A stretch of DNA of 64,000 bases, taken from Punctularia strigosozonata HHB-11173 SS5. Lineage: Eukaryota; Basidiomycota; Agaricomycetes; Corticiales; Punctulariaceae. The position numbers and the translations under genes are program-made. The DNA is taken from NCBI RefSeq assembly GCF_000264995.1, contig NW_006767436.1, forward strand, positions 471,414 to 535,413. Direction: 5' to 3'. Below, piece by piece: positions 24,005 to 33,608 of the stretch (its first letter is position 1; each line of letters begins with the position of its first letter). The notes below the pieces were generated by a model that was given only the letters and a program-made list of their open reading frames with translations, was not told where the DNA came from and made no database searches.

Positions 24005-26706
24005 ATGGCACATCCTCCCGCATTGCAACGTAAGTCTGATCGCATATCATGTTTTAACTCCCAGTCATTCCATCTATCCACAACTCTTCTGAATGACTAG
24101 GTCATTGCCGTGCACAATCCTCATAATCCAAACAACGGCTGATGATCGACGTGAACAGGTACTCCCGGGATTCCGTACGGAGATAACGGCCACGAAGCGC
24201 GACGTGCCAGTGTTTCATCATCATACTTCCCTGAGGCAGAGTCCCAGGCAGGCACATCGCGGAGTCCCACAGACGCACCATTCCCCGGTGGATTTGTTCG
24301 CGCACCGTCGTTTCCGGTGCCTACGATACCTGAAGTCCTGGCTCCCACCGGCCAACACAACAACGGGTATCTGACGGCGTACGACACGTCCAGTCTGTTC
24401 TTCGACTCGCCCTCGCCGAGCAGCCCCAACTATCCGACACAGTATGAGTTCCCTAGGCCGGTATCGGACACTGCGGTTCCTCTGCATATACCGAGGCCTG
24501 CTCGACACAGTTCGCTAGAAGGCGCGTCCACAACCTCATCGCCCCCCTCCGCTGGTGCGATTCTGCACCGAGCCAGGACCTCCCCCGCCCCAAAGCTTCC
24601 TCCAAAGCCTCGACTGCACCCTCCCGGCCATGGCAATATCTCGTATCCAGATCTACGCCCAAAATTCGAGTTGTATCCACCACCGCCTCCGCGGCATGAT
24701 ACGAAGCCGTCGCCGCCACATATCACTGCTACCCCCGAGCAACAAAGCCCCTCACGCCCTCCTCCGTTGCTGCCGCCGAAGCCCGATAATATACTGTATC
24801 CGCCACTGCCGCCCAAACCGCCACAGCTGCAACATGCTGATGCCGCGAATGTAGAGCATCACGACCCTGTTCCCGCTCCTTCAGGTGTTCCGCAGTCTCC
24901 CGTACCTCTTGTTTCCGCGTTCACCTCGCCCTTACCGCAATTCAGTGCTGCTGCGAGCCCGTTGAACGAGGAAGATGACCAGCTGGCTCGCGCTCTGGCT
25001 TTATCGATGACTGAGCAGGGTCCGGCATCCCATCATGATGATGAGGATGAGGCGTTAGAGGCTGCAATGCGCGAATCGTTGCTCATTCATCAGGCGGCCA
25101 GCGGGCCACCGTCGGCTCACGATGACGACGATGCGCCGACACCAACGGCGTCTGCTTGGTCTGGCTGGTCTCATAAGGATTTACAATCTACGCCTGCAAC
25201 CTCGTCATCATCACACGAAAGCCTCTCGAACGGTCCAAGCTATGCAAGCTCGCTTGCTCCTAGCAAGAGCAAGTTATCACAAATCGAGGAGGATGAGGCG
25301 TTTGCGCGCCAACTAGCACAAGAGGAAGAGCAAGCTGTTGCTGCTGAGCTTTCGGCAATGCAGGCAAAGACGGCCGACGCATCATCCTCTACTGTATCGT
25401 CTCCAGAGCCTCCGCCACCCTGGACGCCTCCAGAAGCCGGCCCTTCTACGCTGAGCGCTCCATCGTCCTCCCCCTCACTATCTTCACTCCATGATCGCAC
25501 CCCTTCGCCGGTCCGGACACGGCGTCATTCGGAGAGCCCGAACAACGTCCGTCCGCTGCCACGGCCCAACAGGGCTTCCATGGCTATGCCCTCACCGCCC
25601 TTGCCTAACACACGACCTCCCAGCGTGGACGTCGCGTCCCTTCATCCACCTTCGTTGCCGAGTACGCGGCCGCCCAGCATGGACGCCATGTCTCCCCCGC
25701 CGCCTCAATTACCAACATTGACGCGGCCCACGTCTGTGGTGAGCGCGTCGGAGCTGACTGGCGTGAACGAGTTGTGGTTAGAGGAGGAGTCGCCTACCCT
25801 CCTTGAGCCCACTCCAGCGCCATCGGCGAGGTTCATCGATCCAGAACTCACCCGCGGCATATGTAAGTTGCTTTGAACGCCTTCGAGCGCACCTAGAGCA
25901 CCCATCTTACTTTTGGCACCCAGCGATGAGCTTTGCGGCACCGAACCTGGCGGAGAGCGCACTGCCTGAACTCGCGGTCCCGGATGTGGTAGAACTACCC
26001 TACGGGAAGGCAGCACCGATGCATATACAGGCGCCAAGCTGGCGGCAGATGCTCAAGCTGTTGGCTAGGATGAGCGGGTCTAGGATAGAGCCTACCGTCG
26101 AAGCGATAGCTCAAGTCAAAGACGGCAGTGGCTTGCGGCTCAGAGCGGTCGTGCAGTTCGTGAAAGCGAGTCTTCCTGTCTTGTCCGTTCCCGGCGCTGC
26201 TGACAAAGTTGTAGGTTCATCCAGCATCACCGGACTGGCGAACGATCCTCTATCTGACCATCGATCATGATGTACCTCCATCAACGCCGAACGCGTGGCG
26301 ATTCACGAACGGCGACGTCGGGACGCTCCCGTTCTCGTACACGCTGTCCACGGTCCCCGCCCTCCTTCGGGACAGCCCGGACGCGCCGCTCGCGAAGTGG
26401 TACGCCGTGCCGGCGACGCAGAGGCTGCCGTACCCGACGCTTCCCATCGAGTTTCCCGACCTTGCGCTCTACCTGCACGCGGCGCTGCAGGAGTCAAGGA
26501 AAGCGATACACGACAGCTCGAGCGGGATGCGCCGGTTGGCGCGCATGGTGGACGACTTTTATCCGAAGGAGAAGGAGGTGGACGATCTCTCGCCGAAGAA
26601 GCCGTTCTTCAGGCGGCTCATCGGGCGGGGTAGAAACAAGGAGGGCGGGAGGAACCAGGACACGTACGAGCTGGTCACGCCATTTATTGCGAGCGAATGG
26701 GGCTAG
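24005..26706 (+). CDS. Proline-rich UIM-containing protein with unfamiliar C-terminal domain
   Basis: Exons 24005..24029, 24159..25862, 25924..26169, 26225..26706 give 818 codons with consistent phases. Residues 10-270 are Pro/Ser-rich with repeated PPLPPKP-type (SH3-binding-like) motifs. Then come two good ubiquitin-interacting motifs, EEDDQLARALALSMTEQ at about 278-294 and DEALEAAMRESLLIH at about 304-318, and a related acidic segment DEAFARQLAQEEEQ at about 386-399. After another Pro-rich linker, residues 575-818 look like a folded domain: VEAIAQVKDGSGLRLRAVVQ, DWRTILYLTIDHDVPP, FSYTLSTVPALLRD, LPYPTLPIEFPDLALYLHAA, ending with a basic stretch. I do not recognise this domain. A role as a ubiquitin-binding adaptor is inferred from the UIMs only. 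The first intron may hide a 9-nt exon (24101..24109). Confidence 0.75.
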
Positions 26707-27495
26707 ACACCGTTACTGTAAACTGAGTCTCGCCTGTCAAGAATGTTAGCTACCTTGCTTACGTCTAGTATGGACAGGGACAGCTTTCTGCCCCCGCTCG
26801 GTGAGGTCTTTTTCCAAATCTATGCGGGTCATCATTGCGTTCAACTTGGGGGCGATAGAAGCGTTGGGCCCGATCCAGTGTTTGCAACGTACTCTACACT
26901 ATATAGCACGAAGGATGATAACGGAAGGGAGGTCGAGCGTGGAGCAAGCGTGAGACAAGTGACCCGCGAAATGAACACAATGCAGAACTTGCATCGGACC
27001 CGCGATAAGTCTGCCTCCATCGCTGTCGGCAGAGGGTGGTTCAATACAACAATTTCTTCGCCTTTTACTAAGGAATTCCGTGGACCACCCTCACTGCAAT
27101 GCCGCATACCAATTTCTCGCCACCTCAGGTTGCCTGAGCTTCATGTTTTGACCTTCTGCAGGTTCGCTACTTTTTTTTGCTGAGTAGTTAGAGGTCCTGT
27201 GTAGCTCTTTGAAGTCTCGTTTTTGCTTGCTTTCCTTGCTTGGAGCTCACTGCGTCTGCCCTTAAATATGCTCGTGGTCGCATGAAGAACGTGAACCCGA
27301 TGAAATAAGCCATTGTCCTTGTGATATACTACATTACACCGCCCCTTCCTATTATAAACATAACCCCATGGGTGAAAAAGTCTACTATCTAAGGAGGACG
27401 CTTGCGAAACGGCTATATAAGTCAAGATGAGTGGAACATGCGTATGTAAACCATATCGTGTCGAATCGTGATGTATTCATGTAAGAGGGAGACGA
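26707..27495. other. Convergent 3' region between UIM gene and ABHD5-like gene
   Basis: Both neighbouring genes end here, so this is 3' UTR and spacer. It is AT-richer than the coding DNA, with short T runs around 27170. No gene or RNA seen. Confidence 0.5.
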
Positions 27496-29043
27496 TTAAG
27501 GTGCGCGGACGACCGGACGGTCGAGCTCCTTGACGAGCAGCTCGTTGACGGCCTTCGCGTTATCCAGATACACTGATAGCTCGGATGTCAATATGCCTTG
27601 GTCAGAGCAGTGGTAGGAAGACAAGCGCTCACCATGATGACCCGCGTACGGAACCACGTACATCCGACCCTCGGTGTTGCCGGCCTTCTTCAAATTCGCG
27701 ACGGACTGGCTGCCACCCTCTGGGTCCATCCAATCGTGGTCTCCGTACACGAACGTGACCGGAATCTTGAGCGCCGCGACGCGGTCCACGAGCGGTCGCC
27801 TGGCGTGCGCGCCCGGCGCGAGGATGTGGCTGATGCAGTACTCGCCCGAACCCTTGGCGAGGGTGATGTTGAGGATGTACTCGTGCATGTCGCGCGTCTC
27901 CTCCTCGGTGAGGCCGGAGAAGCGGCGGGAGGAGTATTTGCCGACGAGGAGCGGGCCCCAGAAGAGCGAGGAGCGGACGAGCTGGAAGGGAGAGAAGCCC
28001 TCCTCCCACAGGTAGGTGAAGACTTTGCGCATCTTCGTCTCCTTCTGCTTCTCGGCGCGCTGCTCGGCTTTGATCTTCTCGACGCGGGGAGGGGAGGCGG
28101 GTTCGGCCGTGCCCGCGGCGCGCTTGGCCCCGAAGCGCGCGGCGAGGCCAGAGCCGGAAGGGGCGCCGGAGCCGGCGTCGGGGAGCTCCTGGTCGGCGGT
28201 TTGCGACTCGGTGAGCTCGCGCGAGGGCTCCTCGGTGCTGTCCGGGTCGCGGGGGACGCCGGCGGGGGAGAGGAGGACGAGGCGCTCGACGCGGGACGGG
28301 TACTTGAGCGCGTAGGCGACGGAGAGGTAGCCGCCGAGGGAGTGGCCGACGAGCTGCATGCGCTCGAGGCCCATGCGGACGCGCCACTGCTCGAGCGCGT
28401 CGATGAAGAAGGCCTCGGCCTCGGCGACGCGCGCGTCCGTGTCGGCGCGGCGCGCTTTGACGGTGAAGGGCACGCGCGCGGAGCGGCCCATGCCGAGCCA
28501 GTCGAGCGCGTAGACGGAGGTGTGGCGGCGCGCGGCCCAGGCGGCGAGAGGGGGCAGGTTTTGGAAGAAGAAGCCGAGGCCGGCGCCGTAGCCGTGGAGG
28601 AGGACGGCGGGCGCGGGCGCGGTGGGGGAGGGAGAGGTGGAGGTGATGGAGAGGGTGTTGAGGTAGTGTTTCGGTGTTAAGAGCGGGACGCGGCGCGAGG
28701 TTGCGGTGACGGGTCCGGCGGAGGGCGTGGAGGGCGGGGAGGCCGAGGGGCGGAAGTACGGGAGGCGGCTGAGGGGGAGGTGATTATCAGCACGGATTTC
28801 GAATCGTAGCATGGGATCAACCGCTGGCGTACCGTAGGAGACGTTCTTCCGCGAGCTGGGCCTCTTTCTCGCCGACATTCCACCTATAACGTCGTTCAGT
28901 TACGATTGTCGGGATCAGAGCGGGAGTGGCGTTGCTCACCAGCTGCGGAAGCTGGCCGTGAACGAGCTTGGGATCTCCTTCGCTGGAGGCAGCGGCGGCA
29001 GGCTCGCAGTGGCGGCGGCCTCGAGGATGGATGCGGCGGACAT
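27496..29043 (-). CDS. ABHD4/5-CLD1-like alpha/beta hydrolase (phospholipid remodelling)
   Basis: This group includes human ABHD5/CGI-58 and the yeast cardiolipin phospholipase Cld1 and acyltransferase Ict1. Exons complement(27496..27572, 27633..28768, 28833..28883, 28940..29043), 455 codons. The start MSAASILEAAATASLPPL and the spliced motif FRSWWNVGEKEAQLAEERLL match the family N-terminus. Catalytic features are HGYGAGLGFFF (oxyanion loop), nucleophile Ser195 in GHSLGG, Asp in GDHDWMD, and His in GHHVYLD, which also forms an H-x4-D acyltransferase-type motif. The last intron can be read through in frame, but removing 60 nt restores the family motif. A Glu/Ser/Pro-rich insert of about 70 residues follows the LLSPAG strand, where cap domains usually sit. 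Location (lipid droplet or mitochondrion) is not evident. Confidence 0.88.
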
Positions 29044-29414
29044 GAAGGTAGGAGGTGAAAGGGGTCTATAACGAGTATTAACCAGGTCGGCGGGGCCTGC
29101 TATTATAAAGCTGCATGCAGTCCTCCGGGTGGCGACCGTGCCGGATGAGGAACGTCACCACGTGGCTGTGCGGAGGTCCTGAAGGGCCGAGAGCGTACGT
29201 GGTGATGGCGTACGAGCTGGGGATTGCGCAGTATGGTACAATATTTCTACGGACATGGGAGGGCGCTCGACGGTGCGCAGGAGCTTGCGGAGGGTCAGAC
29301 AAGGCGAGACACCGGGGATAGGGCGGAGAGTATTATATTGCTTGGGCATATCGTCGGTATATATGAGTTCGTGAGGTTGGTGGGATGTACACAGCATACC
29401 GTTAATATCGACCT
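29044..29414. other. Spacer between ABHD5-like gene and MTP18
   Basis: About 370 nt upstream of the ABHD5-like start and downstream of the MTP18 stop, both on the minus strand. It must hold one promoter and one 3' UTR. No other feature seen. Confidence 0.5.
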
Positions 29415-30284
29415 CTATAGCTCTTTCTTAACGTCCGTCTTGTTGCGGGCCACCAGTTGCTCCTCGACCCAGTCAAACGCTGCGTCGGTCGCCTTCTCCA
29501 CCGGGTGGTCGAACAGATAGGGGAGGACGGGAACGATCGAGAGGCCAGTGAGCGTCGGACCCCAAGTTTTGACTTTCACATTCTTCGTATTGACGAACGC
29601 CTTCTTCGCCTGATTCACCGCAGTATGAATCGTGAATGCCGGAAGAGCCCTACGAGCGCACGAAGTGATTCGTTCAGTTACGGCGATGAACGAAGCGTTG
29701 TGATGCTCTTACATGGACGCGATGGACTGGAACACGGCGCGCTTGACGGCGACCATGCCCAGCCGGGTCGGTTCGGAAAAGTTGGCAGCTTCGACGGGCG
29801 ATGGGCCGCGCCTCGAGGCCTTGTAGGTTTCGAAGCTGACATCGCCCGCGAGGTAGAGCCAGGAGATGCCGTATGCAGCGGTTACGACGTAGGGCGGCAC
29901 GACCGGCCTTCAGATCCCGGCACATTCACATTCAACGTTGTGCACGTATAATGACGTGTTTTGAGAATCGCATGTACGAGCTGTCTGTCGGGAGCGGATT
30001 CACAAACGGAGGTAATGAAGGGCATTCACCTGAACGCTTCGCCGACGTCACTGGTCTGCGCGTAAGCTCGTCGTCACAAACCAAGCCACGGGGAACGGAG
30101 AAGAGGGACACCGGAGACGTACGTAGGCAATGTAGCGCGAGCCCGCTCGGAGCGCGGTCTGTATGCGCGAACCGTACGCCATGTAACGCAGGTTCGAGTT
30201 GGTCGAATCTGCGTCCTCGTCGGCGAGGGTCTTGACCTCCTTCTGGGCCGCAGCGGGGAGAAGCTCTTCCACGGTCGACGACAT
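29415..30284 (-). CDS. MTP18: Mitochondrial fission process protein 1 homologue (MTFP1/MTP18)
   Basis: MTFP1 is an inner-mitochondrial-membrane protein that affects mitochondrial fission and coupling. Exons complement(29415..29649, 29713..29907, 30030..30055, 30123..30284), 205 codons. The second exon is only 26 nt and encodes TSDVGEAFR; it is required to give the family motif RYIAYTSDVGEAFRPVV. Membrane-type helices are TAAYGISWLYLAGDV, RAVFQSIASMALPAFTIH and TGLSIVPVLPYLFDHPVE. The C-terminus DAAFDWVEEQLV is typical. The intron before exon 3 is 122 nt, about twice the usual size here. The gene is head-to-head with FHL1, 215 nt apart. Confidence 0.9.
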
Positions 30285-30499
30285 ATTGATGGTGATCTAC
30301 AGTCTCTTGAGATGACGATGCAAATGCAGCGTTGACGTTGTGTTGAAGGGAGGCTAGAGTGAACGTGCGTAGAAAGAGGATAAGCTCGGGAACGTAACGT
30401 CAGAGCGTGATCGTATTGACCGGGGCCTTGCGTTGTGGCTGAAGCCAAGTGAAGCGTCTTCACTCGCCCTCTCCTCCGAGTCACTCCCGCCCCGCCCCC
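30285..30499. promoter_or_regulatory. Putative bidirectional promoter, MTP18 / FHL1
   Basis: 215 nt separate the divergent start codons. No TATA box is clear. Shared regulation is inferred from spacing only. Confidence 0.5.
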
Positions 30500-32767
30500 A
30501 TGGACCTCCTGGCGCCAGCACTCCCTCTGCCTTCCACCCCCGCGCCTGCGACGCCACACGCCGGCGTGCCCGACGACGACGCCGAGAAGATCAGCGCGTA
30601 CTACTCGCTCGTTTTCCCTGACTACACCTATTACCTCCAGACGCTCAATGTCACCATTGGCCGGCGCTGCCCAGCTGGCCCATCCTCCTCCACCGCCGAC
30701 GCTGCCACCGTCGACGTCGATCTCGGCGCCCTCAAGAGTGTCTCGCGCCTGCACGCGCGCATCGAGTACGATGAGGACCAGGAGCGCTTCGTTCTCATCG
30801 TCGTCGGCCGCAATGGCGCGTGGGTCGACGGCATATGGTCCGGCAGCGGCAGCAGGGTCCCCCTCGGCGAACGGTACGTTTCCTCGTCCTCCCTACCTCC
30901 CTCACACTCTCACCACGCCCTTATCGCGTGCATACACGCATACGTCCGCTCCGCTACGTGTCTTTGTCCGTCCCCATGTCTCTGATTCTCGAACCCGCAC
31001 CAGATCACAAATCCAGATCGCCTCGCGCACCTTCCACTTCGTTTTGCCGCCTCCGCCTGCCCCGGAAGACTCGCCGTCGCCGAGCTCGGGCTCCTCCGGT
31101 CAGCTACGCCGCTCTCCCTCCGTCGATATCACCTCCATGTCATCCCCACTCTCGGAACCGGCCGTCTCCCCTCCTCCACCTTCTGCGTCCACCCCTCCCG
31201 CGAACACGAAGCATCCCCCTGCGCCACCCCATGCCTCTACTACCATCACCACCGCTACCGTTAAAGGCAAGACGAAGGACAACCACCCGACCGCCGTCCC
31301 AACAAAGAGCACCACATCAGGCAAGGGCAAGGGAAAGGCGCCCGCAGCGAACAAGAAGAAACGGAAAGCCCCACCCGAGCCGGATCGTGCTTCGTCGCCC
31401 TCCTCCTCGTTCGTGAAAGTCGAGGACGGCAGCAACGAGCCGGAGAAGGAGAAGGAGCCGGCAGGCCCACCGCCCCCGAAACCTACCCTTACGTACTCGC
31501 AATTATGCTACCGCGCGATCAAGTCGCACGGCGGCAAGGCGACCCTGCATGAGATCTGCGCCTGGGTCATGGACCACTTCGAGTGGTACCGGCTCAACCG
31601 CGGAACCCCGTGGGAGGTGTGTGACCCCCGCCCTCACGTCTACCCCGGCCGTCGACGCGTTGCTAACCGAGAGTACGTGTACAGAGCTCGATCCGGCATA
31701 ACCTCTCCTCCTCGCGCGCGTTCAAGAAGCTCGAGCGCGTGGCGGGCGAGGCCGGGCGCGGCAAGGCCTTCCTCTGGGCCGTCGACGAGAACTTTGAGCA
31801 CACGCTCGCGCAGCAGGAGGCGCGCTACGCTACGAGCCAGGCGCCCCAGCCGCCTCCGCAACCGAAGAAGAAGCAGCCGACGACGGCGGAGCGGAAGAAG
31901 GTGGAGAACAAGCCGAGTCCGTTCACGAGCCGGCCGCTCGAGTTTAGGAAGGAGGGCAGCGCGAGTGGGGCCGCGACGCCGAGTGCGGAGCAGGAGCAGG
32001 GGCACGGGCGCGGGCACGGGCAGCAGGAACCGCCGGGCGTACACCAGCAGCCGACGTTTATAGTGCAACCGCAGGCGCCGATGGTAGCGCAGGCGGCGTC
32101 GGCGGTGGCGCCTCCACCTCCTCCACGACCGATATCGACCGCACCGAAGTCGCAGGCTGTGGGAGGACCCTCAGCGCAGAATCCGAATCCGACTCCGACT
32201 CCAGGCGGTATGCCGCGGTTGCCGCCCGACCTGCGCGTGCCGATCGTCGTCGGCCCGCTCCCGCCGTCATACGTTCCTCCTCCCGCTCCCGCCGGGTCGC
32301 AAACGCCGGCGCCGATCGTGCTGCACGACAACACGCTTTTCCTGAATCCGGCTATCTTTGCATCGCTCTCGGCGGAGCAGTTGAAGGCGCTAGAGGCGCT
32401 CGGCGCGGCAAAGGCGCTCGAGATTTTGCAGGGGTATATCAAGCGGTACATGGACGAGAAGAGGAGGGCGGCGAGGGGAGGGGCGAGGGGGCGTGGGAGG
32501 AAGGTCGGGAGGGGGAGGGGAGGGGCGGTGGGAGGGCAGCAGCAGCAGGGGACGGGGCCAGGGCAGGCGCATAGAGGTCAGGGAGAGATGCAGGTAGATT
32601 CGCAGGAGCAGCAAGGAAGGAAGAACGACGCCGCGGTGGGAGCGGGAGGTGGGCAGCGCGCACCGTCTCCGGTGATCGTTATTGACGACGATGACGATGA
32701 GGCTCCTGCGCCGGATGAGGGCCCTGTGGCTAAGCGGCGGCGCGTGGAGGGCGGGACGCAGGCGTGA
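30500..32767 (+). CDS. FHL1: FHA-forkhead transcription factor, Fhl1-like
   Basis: In yeast Fhl1 sits on ribosomal-protein gene promoters and recruits Ifh1 under TOR/PKA control. Exons 30500..30873, 31004..31616, 31685..32767, 689 codons. The FHA domain (about 33-140) has TYYLQTLNVTIGRR, SVSRLHARIEY and GRNGAWVDG, then PLGERSQIQIASRTFHFVLP across the first intron; this pattern is Fhl1-like rather than Fkh1/2-like. The forkhead domain starts at about 287 (LTYSQLCYRAIKSHGGKA) and its recognition helix WESSIRHNLSSSRAF spans the second intron. The C-terminal part is Pro/Gln-rich, then carries an RGG/AT-hook-like run (ARGGARGRGRKVGRGRGG) and an acidic IVIDDDDDEAPAP tail with a KRRR signal. Nuclear. 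Confidence 0.92.
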
Positions 32768-33608
32768 CCGATCGAGATCGGGTTGCCCTGTCCGTTCCTT
32801 CGTCTTGCTGGTCCTTTCCCTTGCGTCTGAGAAGGCTTGGGCTCCGGACGGCTGCGATGTGGATCTGCGATACCCAACCATACATACCTAGCGATGTAGA
32901 TGTTTCACGCGCGCTCGGCTAGAGGTCGGTTCGTCTTGCGACGTGTTCATGATTCAACTGTCGTGATTCGTGTTTCCTGTTCTCGTGGGATGTAGTAGCT
33001 TACGTTCTACGCGGTAATGTGCGCCGACACGCGCTGGTAGATTATAGCATACTCTTTTGAGCGCGTGATGCGGCTCTTTCTAGTACCTAGATGATTCAGC
33101 GGGAGTCGGAGTCATGCGGTTGTTAGTTTCCCCCCGAGGGGTACTCGTCCCAAGAGCCACGGAGAGGCCAACCGCTGGACTGAAGTGATCCTTATCCTTG
33201 GGGCCTCCCAACCTACATAAATACATAAATGCTACATACCTACTTACATTCCCTCCCTTCTTATATACACACTACCTACCTATCTACGTGCCCTCCCGCC
33301 CACCCTATATACTTGCCTATTTACACGAGAACAAAATAATAATGTCTTTGGCGTTGAACACCTAGTGAATACGGCGGAACCGAACCATCGCTCGAGCCCA
33401 TACTCATTCAACATCAAGTCATGACCACGAACAATTTCCAATCCGGATGAAACGAATACATAAATAAGAATGTCCTATGAACCGACCGGGCAGGACGGGT
33501 CCTTAGGAAATAGCTGTCCAATGCAGTACATAACGCGCCACAACACCCCGCTGCACAGCAGTGGTCTCAAGTTGCTGATCAACCACGACCACCACAGCAA
33601 CCTGACTT
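32768..33608. other. Convergent 3' region FHL1 / unknown disordered gene, with low-complexity TAC/ACA run
   Basis: No gene. Between about 33215 and 33330 there is a low-complexity run of TACATA, TACCTAC and CCCTCCC units that reads like a decayed microsatellite. The rest is 3' UTR-like sequence for the two convergent genes. Confidence 0.5.

Noticed and set aside
27598-28680. 360-codon open frame on the plus strand opposite the ABHD5-like gene
   Set aside because: It is an antisense shadow of a GC-rich coding exon; Val/Glu/Gly-only composition and no family features.
33215-33330. Telomere-like or satellite repeat
   Set aside because: Units are irregular (TACATA, TACCTAC) and short; more like 3' UTR low complexity.
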